The translations under genes and the position numbers were made by a program. A stretch of DNA of 64,000 bases from Engelhardtia mirabilis (GTDB taxonomy: Bacteria; Planctomycetota; UBA1135; GCA-002686595): the NCBI RefSeq assembly GCF_007748095.1, contig NZ_CP036287.1:1054001-1118000 (forward strand), written 5' to 3'. The notes beneath the pieces are model-generated. The model saw only the letters and a program-made list of their open reading frames with translations, had not been told where the DNA came from and ran no database searches. Positions 7,586-15,617 of this stretch are shown here, piece by piece (positions within the stretch are counted from its first letter, which is position 1; each line of letters opens with the position of its first letter).

Positions 7586-10500
7586 TCAGAAGGGGGTCTC
7601 GTCGGCGGCGGGGAGGTCGTCGGGGCCGAGCTGGTCGTAGGTGGAGTCGTCCGGGCCGGGGCCGTCGTGGCCTTCGTAGCGCTCGTAGCCCTGACTCGCG
7701 TCGTGGCGGGCGGAGCTGCTGGGGTCCGAGCTGCGGTGCGTCGAATCACGGTGCGTCGAATCACGGTGCGTCGAATCACGGTGCGTCGAGTCACCGTGCC
7801 CCGAGGTGCTCTGCCACCAGGCACCGTGCTCCGAGCTGCCGTGGCCAAGGCCGCCGTCGCCTGGCTCGGCGTCGAACAGGCCCTGCTCGTAGGGGCCGGG
7901 CTCGTAGGAGCTCGGCGTCCCGTCCGGGGCCTCCTCCAAGTCGGTGGGACGCGGCTCTCGAAGCCCGGCGGCTCCCGCCTCGTGAACCTCGCTGCGCGCG
8001 TCGTCGAACGCGTCCACGCGCGTCTCGGCGAACGGCGTGGCCAACCCGGCGGCGCGCAGGTCCGCGGTGAGGCCCACGTGCTCGAAGACCTGCGTGAAGC
8101 AGTGGTCGCTGTCGCCGCGCACCAGGCGCGCGGCACCCTCGGCGCCGGTGGCGTCGACGGGCAGCTCGCGCAGGAACGAGCGGTGCCGTGGCTCGAGGAT
8201 GCGGTGGTCGAGCAGGTGCACGCAGCCCTTGTCGCTCGCGCGGCGCATGAGGCGGCCGAAGCCCTGGCGGAAGCGGCCCAGGGCGCGGGGCATGTAGATG
8301 CGCTTGCGCTGTCCACCTGCTCCGAGCACGGCGCACTGGGCGTGGTGGTAGCGGTCGGGGACGCCGTAGGGGAGCTTGGGGATCACCACGTGCTCGAGCA
8401 CGTCGCCGGGGAAGTCGGCGCCGAACCAAAAGGTATCGAGGCCGATCAACACCGCGCGCCCGCCGGCGCGGAAGCGGGCGGCGAGCTGCTCGTTCGACAG
8501 GGCCCGACGGCCCTGCACGAGCACGTCGATGCCGCGTCGGGCCAGGGGCACGCTCAAGCGACCGCCCAGGTCGAGGGCGTCGCTCGCATTGGTCATCAGG
8601 ACCAGGGTCCGCCCGCCGGTGCGGATCGCCAGGTGCGCCACGTAGCGCGCGGCGAAGTCCAGCCAGGCCGCCTTGCCCGCGCGGTAGTCCGGCGCGTCGC
8701 GCGGGATTGCCACCAGCACGCGCCCGTAGTCGAAGGCCTCCGGCGCGCGGAAGGTGCGTACTTCACTCGGCTCGCGCTCCTCGCCCTCCGCTGGCTCGGC
8801 GGCGCGGTCCAGGCCCAGGTAGCCCTTGGACGCGTCGAAGCCGCCGCCCAGCCACGTGGTCGCCGACAGGAGCACCGCGCTGTCGAGGTCCGGCAGAGCC
8901 ACGCGCCCCAGGTACTCGTTGGGCAGCAGCACGCGCGCCACCAGCGCCAGGCCACCGCCGCGCGCGGCGGGATCCAGGTCGTAGAAGGTCTCTGGCCGGA
9001 AGGCCGGCTCGCCGTCGTGGGTCGGCAGCCAGGCGTCGACGCCGGTGGACAGCTCGAGCAGGTCGATGCGCGCGCGCTCGAGGGCGCCGCGCAGGCGCCG
9101 CCCGCCGCCGCCGGGGACCTCGTCCAGGGTCTCGCCGACCCCGGCCAGGCAGGCGTCCACCCGCGAGAGGCTCGAAACCAGGCGCGCGTGTAGCGCGGCG
9201 AGGGCCGGATCCACTGCGGCCTCCACGTACTCGCGCAACAGCGAGTGGGCGTCCCGCTCGGCGCGGCTGGCGAGTTGCGCCTGGCGCCAGTCGAGGAAGC
9301 GTTGGCCCGCCTTCTCCAGACCGCCGAGCAGGGACAGTGCAGCCTCCTGGGCGTCGATGATCTGCTGGCCCAGCTCCCAGGCCTTCGACCCCGCGGGCGC
9401 CGCCTTGATCAAGCGATCCACCGGCCCGCGCCGGCGCGAGCGCCGCCCGCGCTTGCTCGGGTCGCCGCGCAACTCGCGCAGGCGGTACTCGAGCTCGGCC
9501 AGGGCGATCACGTGGCTGAAGGCGCTCTCGGCCTGGTCGTGCAGGTGCTCGCACTCGTCGAAGACCATGTGCGCGAAGAACTCGCGCCGCGCCAGGGCGA
9601 AGGCCTGGTTGGTGATCACGACGTGGCTGCGTTCGGCGCGCCAGCGGGCGGACTCGGCGCCGCAGCGGCTGCGGTCGGCGGTGCGCGTACAGCAACCGCT
9701 GCGCCCGCGCACCGCGCGCACCAGGCGCGCGCGTTCTTCACTGACGCCGTCGATCCCGCCGAAGGGCGTGCGCTCGATGGGCGGCAGGCGGTCGAGGTCA
9801 CCGTCGCCCGCACCGAGGGCGAAGGCGAGGACCTGGGCGTAGGCCACGGCCAGGGACGCCTCGTCGCCCTCGCGCGGCGACTCGAGGGCCAGGGCCCGGC
9901 CGCAGACGTAGTTCTGCCGACCCTTGAGCACGCCGGCGCGCGGCCGCTCCGCGATCCCGGCGCGCTCCAAGAGCTCGAGCGCCAACGGCACGTCCCGCGC
10001 GAAGGCCTGGCGTTGCAGCGCGCGCGTGTAGGTGGCGATGCCCACGCGGATGCCGTTGCGCACGGCGAACAGCATCGCCGGCAGCAGGTAGGCCAGGGTC
10101 TTGCCCGTGCCGGTCGGCGCGTGCAAGAGCAGCAGCTCGCCGCTGCCCAAGCTGTTGGCGACGGCTCGTAGCACCTCCACCTGAGACGGTCGCGCAACCA
10201 GGCCGGCCGCGGCGACCGCGCTGTTCGGGATGGCGCCGTCCGGGATCGCCTCGGGCCGGGCCAGGGCCTGGGCCAACAGCTCCCGGTCCGCCTCGTCCAG
10301 GGGCCGCACGCCCTCACCACCGGGCGGCAGGGACTCGCGCGGCCAGGTGCCGTTGGGGTCCTCGCCGGTGGAGTGTTCGTGCCCGAGCTGGGCCGAGCCC
10401 ACGGCGATCTCGAGTTCGGCCGAGCGCAGCCCGCACTCGCGCAGCCGCCCGTCGAGGGAGGTCGGCGCGCCGATCGCCGAGGGCTGGTCCACCAAGTGGG

Positions 10501-11041
10501 CGATGGCTCGCAACCTGCTGGCCGCCGCGGGCTCGACCCCGTCCAGGGCCAGGGCCGCCAGCTCCCAGGCCCGCGCCAGGGCGCCCACCGCCTGCTCCGG
10601 CAGCGCCAGGGTCCGGCCGACCACGTGGGCCAGGGCCAGGCGCAGCTCGGTGGGGGACAGCTCCGCCAAGCGCACCGCGCCCGCCGGACCTGCGCCCGCC
10701 GGGCCCGCGCCAGCCCGGCCCGCGCCCGCCAGGGCCTCGGCGTCCGACCCGAGCCCGCCCGGGTCGATCCAAGCCGCCAGCTCGTCCAGCCCGAACCAGC
10801 GCTCCCCGGCCAGGCCGAGCTCCGCCGCCCAGGCCGCCGCCAGCTCCCGCTCCGGCAGCACGAAGACCGCCTGCGGCCGCTCCCGCGCCAACTGCTCCAG
10901 GGCCCGCCGGGGGGCCGTGAGGGTCCCGTCAGGGGCCAGTTCCCGGTCGCGCACGTCCGCGCCGGCCCCCAGGCGCGCCCTCACCGACAACAGCCGATCC
11001 CGCCCCGGCGCCGGCCCGTCGACGGCCAGGGACAGGAACAC
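7586..11041 (-). CDS. DinG/XPD-type ATP-dependent DNA helicase with Fe-S cysteines
   Basis: A large (1151-residue) superfamily 2 helicase. Walker A LLLHAPTGTGKT lies near residue 310. A Walker B box VFDECEH (near 495) replaces the usual DEAH. Cysteines between them (NYVCGRAL, GRSGCC, SRCGAES) match the position of the 4Fe-4S cluster of XPD/DinG enzymes. C-terminal motifs include RTLVLMTNASDAL, VLIGLDTFWFGADFPG and FRQGFGRLMRRASDKG (motif VI). The first ~290 residues hold an unrelated region with an Ala/Gly/Pro/Arg-rich linker (about 103-120). After the helicase core come about 120 disordered residues with in-frame RDSTH repeats and the acidic end DDLPAADETPF. Likely role: ATP-driven 5'-3' DNA unwinding in repair or replication. 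The GTG at 11041 is the likely start. Confidence 0.85.
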   Translation of the reverse strand: MFLSLAVDGPAPGRDRLLSVRARLGAGADVRDRELAPDGTLTAPRRALEQLARERPQAVFVLPERELAAAWAAELGLAGERWFGLDELAAWIDPGGLGSDAEALAGAGRAGAGPAGAGPAGAVRLAELSPTELRLALAHVVGRTLALPEQAVGALARAWELAALALDGVEPAAASRLRAIAHLVDQPSAIGAPTSLDGRLRECGLRSAELEIAVGSAQLGHEHSTGEDPNGTWPRESLPPGGEGVRPLDEADRELLAQALARPEAIPDGAIPNSAVAAAGLVARPSQVEVLRAVANSLGSGELLLLHAPTGTGKTLAYLLPAMLFAVRNGIRVGIATYTRALQRQAFARDVPLALELLERAGIAERPRAGVLKGRQNYVCGRALALESPREGDEASLAVAYAQVLAFALGAGDGDLDRLPPIERTPFGGIDGVSEERARLVRAVRGRSGCCTRTADRSRCGAESARWRAERSHVVITNQAFALARREFFAHMVFDECEHLHDQAESAFSHVIALAELEYRLRELRGDPSKRGRRSRRRGPVDRLIKAAPAGSKAWELGQQIIDAQEAALSLLGGLEKAGQRFLDWRQAQLASRAERDAHSLLREYVEAAVDPALAALHARLVSSLSRVDACLAGVGETLDEVPGGGGRRLRGALERARIDLLELSTGVDAWLPTHDGEPAFRPETFYDLDPAARGGGLALVARVLLPNEYLGRVALPDLDSAVLLSATTWLGGGFDASKGYLGLDRAAEPAEGEEREPSEVRTFRAPEAFDYGRVLVAIPRDAPDYRAGKAAWLDFAARYVAHLAIRTGGRTLVLMTNASDALDLGGRLSVPLARRGIDVLVQGRRALSNEQLAARFRAGGRAVLIGLDTFWFGADFPGDVLEHVVIPKLPYGVPDRYHHAQCAVLGAGGQRKRIYMPRALGRFRQGFGRLMRRASDKGCVHLLDHRILEPRHRSFLRELPVDATGAEGAARLVRGDSDHCFTQVFEHVGLTADLRAAGLATPFAETRVDAFDDARSEVHEAGAAGLREPRPTDLEEAPDGTPSSYEPGPYEQGLFDAEPGDGGLGHGSSEHGAWWQSTSGHGDSTHRDSTHRDSTHRDSTHRSSDPSSSARHDASQGYERYEGHDGPGPDDSTYDQLGPDDLPAADETPF
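7736..7795. repeat. 15-bp tandem repeat (four units) inside the helicase tail
   Basis: Three identical units of GTGCGTCGAATCACG (7736-7780) and a fourth with two changes (7781-7795) encode, on the minus strand, consecutive Arg-Asp-Ser-Thr-His pentapeptides. The unit is a multiple of three, so expansion or contraction would keep the frame. Confidence 0.95.
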
Positions 11042-11448
11042 GGGCTCCCGATCACCCGCCCGCGCGGGGGCGGTGGGCTCGGGCGCGGAGCGGCTGTCGG
11101 TGGGCGGGTTGGGGCGGATCAGGGCACCGTTGCCATAGGGACGGATGGCGGCGTGAGAGGTTACGCATCGAATCGAAGCTCCGCCCCTGCGCCGACCCCG
11201 CCGGGCCCCACCTTCCGTGCCGACTTGCGGCCGTCCCTCTCCCAGATCGCTGCGAGTGGCCGAGGGAGAGGGGTAAGCCGAGCCTCGTCAACGGCTTAGG
11301 TGTCGCATTTCCAGCCCTTCCAGGGGCCGCCCCGGCACTTCGCGGGGTTGACGTGGGGGGAGACTCCTCTATCTAGTGCCGCCCCGGCCTTCGGGCGGAC
11401 GGATCCTTCGTCCCCGAGCGGAGGCCGATTCCCGAGGAGCTCCACACC
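11042..11448. other. 407-bp divergent intergenic region (helicase / topA)
   Basis: No gene is visible. The region holds a 9-bp stem CCCTCTCCC/GGGAGAGGG (11235-11243 with 11264-11272, 20-nt loop) and, closer to topA, a promoter-like pair of hexamers (11348-11375) followed by a 6-bp hairpin CCGCCC/GGGCGG. It should carry the promoters of both genes. Confidence 0.6.
11348..11375 (+). promoter_or_regulatory. Possible sigma-70-type promoter of topA
   Basis: TTGACG (11348-11353), a 16-bp spacer and TATCTA (11370-11375), followed by about 65 nt to the topA GTG. The -35 box matches 5 of 6 bases of the consensus, the -10 box only 3 of 6, so this is a weak call based on position. Confidence 0.35.
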
Positions 11449-14145
11449 GTGTCCGCGAAGCAAGGCCCCGCACTCGTGATCGTCGAGTCGCCCACCAAGG
11501 CGAAGACGATCTCCAAGTTCCTGCCCTCCGGCTATGTGGTCGAGGCCAGCGTGGGGCACATCCGCGACCTGCCCACCTCCGCCAAGGAGATCCCGGCTGC
11601 CTACAAGAAGGAAGCCTGGTCGCGCCTCGGGATCGACATCGACAACGACTTCCAGCCGCTCTACGTCGTTCCGCAGGCCAAGAAGAAGCAGGTCCAGAAG
11701 CTCAAGGCCCTGGTCAAGGACGCCAGCGAGATCTACCTGGCGACGGATGAAGACCGCGAGGGGGAGTCGATCTCCTGGCACCTGGTGCAGGTCCTGAATC
11801 CCAAGGTCCCGATCAAGCGCCTGGTCTTCCACGAGATCACGAAGACGGCGATCGAGAAGGCCCTGGCCGAGCCGCGCGAGTTGGACGAGGGGTTGGTGCA
11901 GGCCCAGGAGACGCGCCGCCTGCTCGACCGCCTCTACGGCTACGAGTTGTCGCCGATCCTGTGGCGCAAGATCGGGCCCGGCCTCTCCGCCGGTCGCGTG
12001 CAGTCGGTGGCGGTCAAGTTGATCGTCGAGCGCGAGCGCGAGCGGCAGCGTTTCGTGCGCGCGACCTACTGGGACCTGTCGGGTGCCTTCGCCGCCAAGA
12101 ACGGCAACTTCGAGGCGACCCTCGCGACCCTGGACGGCAAGCGCGTCGCGTCCGGCAAGGACTTCGACCAGCACACCGGCAAGCTCAAGGCCGGCTCGGA
12201 CGCCCAGTGGGTCGACGAGGCGCGGGCCCAGAAGCTCGCCAGCGATCTCAAGAGCGCCGACTGGGCCATCTCCAAGGTCGAGCGCAAGCCTTACACCGAT
12301 CGCCCCTCGCCGCCGTTCACCACCAGCACGCTGCAGCAGGAGGCCAACCGCAAGCTGCGCCTCACCGCGCGCGCCGCGATGCAGGCCGCCCAACGCCTGT
12401 ACGAGAACGGCTACATCACCTACATGCGGACGGACTCGACCAGCCTCGCCAAGGAGGCCGTCGAGACCGCGCGCGCGCAGATCGAGAAGCTCTACGGCGC
12501 CGACTACGTCCCCGACCAGCCGCGCGAGTACCGCACCAAGGTCAAGAACGCCCAGGAGGCCCACGAGGCCATCCGTCCGGCTGGCGAGTTCGTCACGCCG
12601 GACTCGATCAAGGGCAAGGTCGGCGTGGACGAGCTGCGCGTCTACGAGCTGATCTGGAAGCGCACCATGGCCTGTCAGATGGCCGACGCGCGCGGGCATC
12701 GCCTGAGCCTCGAGGTCACCGGCGCCGGCGCCGTATTCCAGGCCAGCGGCAAGACGATCGAGTTCCCCGGCTACATGCGCGCCTACGTCGAGGGCGCCGA
12801 CGATCCGGACGCCGAGCTCGCGGACAAGGAGACGGTCCTGCCCAGCGTGACCGAGGGCGAGTCCGTGGAGTGCACCGGCCTGGAGGCCAAGGACCACACC
12901 ACCCAGCCGCCGGCGCGCTTCACCGAGGCGTCGATCGTCAAGGAGCTCGAGTCGAACGGCGTGGGGCGTCCGAGCACCTACGCGATGATCATCGACACGA
13001 TCCTGCGCCGCGAGTACGTGGTCAAGCAGCGCAACGCGCTGGTGCCGACCTTCATGGCCTTCGCCGTCGTCGGACTGCTCGAGCGCCACTTCGGGCACCT
13101 GGTCGACGTGACCTTCACGGCGCGCATGGAGGACGACCTCGACATGATCTCCCTGGGCCAGAAGGAGTCGCTGCCGTACCTGCAGCACTTCTATTTCGGC
13201 GCGGGCGGCGACGTGTCGAAGGCCTCGGACGGCGGCCTCAAGGCCCTGCTCGAGCAGGAGATCGATCCGCGCGAGTCGTGCACCCTGCCCCTGGGCCTGG
13301 ACGCCGAGGGACGGGCGATCGCGGTCCGCATCGGGCGCTACGGGCCCTACCTGGAGCGCGGCGACGAGCGCGCCACGATCCCCGAGGGCATCGCCCCCGA
13401 CGAGCTGACGATCGAGAAGGCCGTCGAGCTGATCGAGCGCGGCTCCGGCCCCACGGAGCTCGGGGACGACCCCGACACCGGACGCCCGGCGTTCCTCAAG
13501 GCCGGACGCTTCGGCCCCTACGTGCAGCTCGGCGACAACGACGACGAGCCCAAGATGAAGTCGCTCCTGCCGGGCATGGTGCCGGAGGAGGTGACCCTCG
13601 AGTCGGCCATGCGCCTGTTGCGCCTGCCGCGTGAAGTCGGCGTCGACCCTGCCACCTCCGAGCCGGTGCTGGCGGACTTCGGGCGCTACGGCCCGTACCT
13701 CAAGCGCGGCACCGACACGCGCAGCCTCGAGGCGCCCGAGCAGGTCTTCGAGATCGACCTGGAACAGGCCCTGGTGGTGCTCGCGACCGAGAAGAAGGGC
13801 GGCTTCCGCCGTGGGCCCAAGGCCCTGCGCGACGTGGGCACCGACCCGGCGGGCAATGTGGTCAAGCTGCTCGACGGGCGCTACGGCCCCTATGTCACCG
13901 ACGGCACGACCAACGCCTCGATCCCCAAGGGCACCAACCCCGACGACGTGACCCTGGAGCTGTCGCTCGAGCTGATCGCCGCCCGGGTGGCCGCCGGACC
14001 GAGCAAGAAGAAGAAGGCCAAGAAGAAGGTGGCCAAGAAGAAGGCCGCAACGAAGAAGGCGGCGAAGAAGACGGCGAAGAAGGCCACCAAGAAGGCCTCC
14101 AAGAAGACGGTCAAGAAGGCCGCCGACGACGGGGACGGGGCCTAG
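11449..14145 (+). CDS. topA: DNA topoisomerase I (type IA) with C-terminal repeats and basic tail
   Basis: An 898-residue omega protein that relaxes negative supercoils. The N-terminal TOPRIM domain has LVIVESPTKAKTISKFLP and the acidic ATDEDREGESISWHL. The catalytic tyrosine is Tyr325 in YITYMRTDST. The central region has QEAHEAIRP and the FTEASIVKELESNGVGRPSTYA motif. Beyond residue ~590 there are no zinc-finger cysteine pairs; instead four topoisomerase C-terminal repeats start with GRYGPY/GRFGPY. The last ~50 residues are an almost pure Lys/Ala tail like that of histone H1-like DNA-binding tails. The GTG at 11449 gives the canonical N-terminus. It is divergent from the helicase gene and is followed by a GC-rich hairpin. 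Confidence 0.97.
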   Translation: MSAKQGPALVIVESPTKAKTISKFLPSGYVVEASVGHIRDLPTSAKEIPAAYKKEAWSRLGIDIDNDFQPLYVVPQAKKKQVQKLKALVKDASEIYLATDEDREGESISWHLVQVLNPKVPIKRLVFHEITKTAIEKALAEPRELDEGLVQAQETRRLLDRLYGYELSPILWRKIGPGLSAGRVQSVAVKLIVERERERQRFVRATYWDLSGAFAAKNGNFEATLATLDGKRVASGKDFDQHTGKLKAGSDAQWVDEARAQKLASDLKSADWAISKVERKPYTDRPSPPFTTSTLQQEANRKLRLTARAAMQAAQRLYENGYITYMRTDSTSLAKEAVETARAQIEKLYGADYVPDQPREYRTKVKNAQEAHEAIRPAGEFVTPDSIKGKVGVDELRVYELIWKRTMACQMADARGHRLSLEVTGAGAVFQASGKTIEFPGYMRAYVEGADDPDAELADKETVLPSVTEGESVECTGLEAKDHTTQPPARFTEASIVKELESNGVGRPSTYAMIIDTILRREYVVKQRNALVPTFMAFAVVGLLERHFGHLVDVTFTARMEDDLDMISLGQKESLPYLQHFYFGAGGDVSKASDGGLKALLEQEIDPRESCTLPLGLDAEGRAIAVRIGRYGPYLERGDERATIPEGIAPDELTIEKAVELIERGSGPTELGDDPDTGRPAFLKAGRFGPYVQLGDNDDEPKMKSLLPGMVPEEVTLESAMRLLRLPREVGVDPATSEPVLADFGRYGPYLKRGTDTRSLEAPEQVFEIDLEQALVVLATEKKGGFRRGPKALRDVGTDPAGNVVKLLDGRYGPYVTDGTTNASIPKGTNPDDVTLELSLELIAARVAAGPSKKKKAKKKVAKKKAATKKAAKKTAKKATKKASKKTVKKAADDGDGA

Positions 14146-14172
14146 TCGAGCGCGGCTCTGGCCGGCGTCGAT

Positions 14173-14191
14173 CCGCGCGCGCCGCGCGCGG
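14173..14191 (+). terminator. GC hairpin downstream of topA
   Basis: An 8-bp perfect stem CCGCGCGC/GCGCGCGG with a GCC loop, 28 nt after the topA stop codon. It is a plausible terminator although no U-run follows. Confidence 0.4.
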
Positions 14192-14411
14192 AAGGCCCGT
14201 GCCAGGCCGGACTTCGAACAGCACGGCCGGTGGCGCGGAGGCCGCGCGGGGCAGGCGCGCCCTGTGCCCACAGTCCCCCCGCGGCGTTCACGGCGCCGGG
14301 GACGCGCGCTACACTGTCGCGCCGTCCGAGCGACCCGGCGGTCCCCACGAGCCGGGGTCGATCCGGCCGCATTCACACCTCACGAAACTGCTGCGGACGG
14401 CAACGCTGCCC

Positions 14412-15473
14412 ATGGACATCACCGAACTCACCGAGCCCGGCTACGAAAAGGTCGTCCGCTGCGTCGACCGCGCGACTGGCCTGTTGGCCTTCATCGCGGT
14501 GCACGACACCACGCTCGGCCCGGCCCTGGGTGGCATGCGAATGCTGCCCTACGCCTCCGAGGACGAAGCGATCTTCGACGTCAAGCGCCTCTCGCGCGGC
14601 ATGACCTACAAGTCGGCCGTGGCGAACACGGGCCTGGGCGGCGGCAAGTCGGTGATCATGGGCGATCCGGCGGGCAAGACCCCGGAGCTGTTCCACGCCA
14701 TGGGTCGCTTCGTCGACTCGCTGGGTGGCAAGTACATCACCGCCGAGGACATGAATATCGGGATCGCCGACCTCCAGCAGGTCAAGAAGACGACCCAGTA
14801 CGTCACCGGGTTGAGCCGCGAGGAAGGCGGCTCCGGCAACCCGAGCCCCTACACCGCGCGGGGTGTCGTGATGGGCATGCGCGCCGTGCTGGAAGAGGTC
14901 TTCGGCAGCGACTCCTTCGAGGGCCGCACGATCCTGATCCAGGGCGTCGGCGCCGTCGGCCAGCCGATGGCCACCGACATGAAGGCGCGCGGGGCGAAGA
15001 TCCTGGTTTGCGACATCGACGAGAAGCGCGCGGCGCGCTTCGCCGAGGAGCACGGCTTCCAGCACGTGCCCGACCTGGACCACCACAAGCACGAGGTCGA
15101 CGTCTATGCCCCCTGCGCCCGCGGCGCCGGGGTCAACGACCGCACGATCGGCGAGCTGCGTTGCAAGGCGATCGCCGGCTGCGCCAACAACATCCTGCTC
15201 GAGCCGCGCCACGGGGACGAGCTGAAGGCCAAGGGCATCCTCTACGCCCCCGACTACGTGATCAACGCCGGCGGCATCATCAACGTCGGCATCGAGGTCA
15301 GCCCCGGCGGCTACAACGAGGCCGTGGCGATCGAGCGCATCGACGGGATCTACGACAACCTCAAAGAGGTCTTCCAGATCGCCCGCGAGGAAAACATCGG
15401 GACCGAGGTCGCGGCTGATCGTCTGGCCGAGCGTCGCCTCGAGGCCGCGCGTCAGGCCAAGCAGGAGGCGTGA
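14412..15473 (+). CDS. Leucine/Glu/Phe/Val dehydrogenase family enzyme
   Basis: A 353-residue NAD-dependent amino acid dehydrogenase, closest in layout to leucine/valine dehydrogenases, which interconvert branched-chain amino acids and 2-oxo acids plus ammonia. Seen are the substrate-binding LGPALGGMRMLPY, the catalytic-lysine motifs MTYKSAVANTGLGGGKSVI, the aspartate-containing ITAEDMNIG, and the Rossmann glycine motif IQGVGAVGQPMATDM followed by VCDIDEKRA. The loop CANNILLEPRHG and NAGGIINVGIEV close the active site. I start at the ATG at 14412 (MDITELTEPGYEKV); the open frame upstream is low-complexity. A TACACT hexamer at about 14311 could be a -10 box. Its stop codon forms the first bases of a 147-bp palindrome. 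Substrate choice among Leu, Val and Phe is not determined. Confidence 0.88.
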   Translation: MDITELTEPGYEKVVRCVDRATGLLAFIAVHDTTLGPALGGMRMLPYASEDEAIFDVKRLSRGMTYKSAVANTGLGGGKSVIMGDPAGKTPELFHAMGRFVDSLGGKYITAEDMNIGIADLQQVKKTTQYVTGLSREEGGSGNPSPYTARGVVMGMRAVLEEVFGSDSFEGRTILIQGVGAVGQPMATDMKARGAKILVCDIDEKRAARFAEEHGFQHVPDLDHHKHEVDVYAPCARGAGVNDRTIGELRCKAIAGCANNILLEPRHGDELKAKGILYAPDYVINAGGIINVGIEVSPGGYNEAVAIERIDGIYDNLKEVFQIAREENIGTEVAADRLAERRLEAARQAKQEA

Positions 15474-15617
15474 GGATCGAGTAGGCGTTCGTACGGTGCC
15501 AGGCACAAAACCGCCGCCTGAACGACCTGGGCCCCCGGCGCCGATAGCGCCGGGGGCCCAGGTCGTTCAGGCGGCGGTTTTGTGCCTGGCACCGTACGAA
15601 CGCCTACTCGATCCTCA
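15471..15617. repeat. 147-bp perfect palindrome between convergent genes
   Basis: Two 71-bp arms (15471-15541 and 15547-15617) are exactly reverse-complementary around a 5-nt centre CGATA. Each arm contains the core GGTGCCAGGCACAAAA and a GC-rich inner part ending GCCCCCGGCGC. The palindrome begins with the TGA stop of the dehydrogenase gene and contains the stop and last codons of the convergent carboxypeptidase gene. Parts recur at 39571-39592 and 63504-63538. As RNA it would be an exceptionally strong hairpin read from either strand, so it probably ends both transcripts. As DNA it resembles a mobile palindromic element. Confidence 0.95.

Noticed and set aside
5655..7640. 661-residue frame overlapping the toroid gene
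   Set aside because: Arg/Pro-rich shadow translation; the other frame has a Shine-Dalgarno, a signal peptide and family features.
7736..7795. Possible CRISPR-like repeats
   Set aside because: Units are directly adjacent without spacers and are in frame within a coding tail.
11296..14376. 1026-residue open frame opposite topA
   Set aside because: It is a shadow frame produced by high GC; the translation is rich in Leu, Gly, Asp, Val and His without motifs and is fully antisense to topA.
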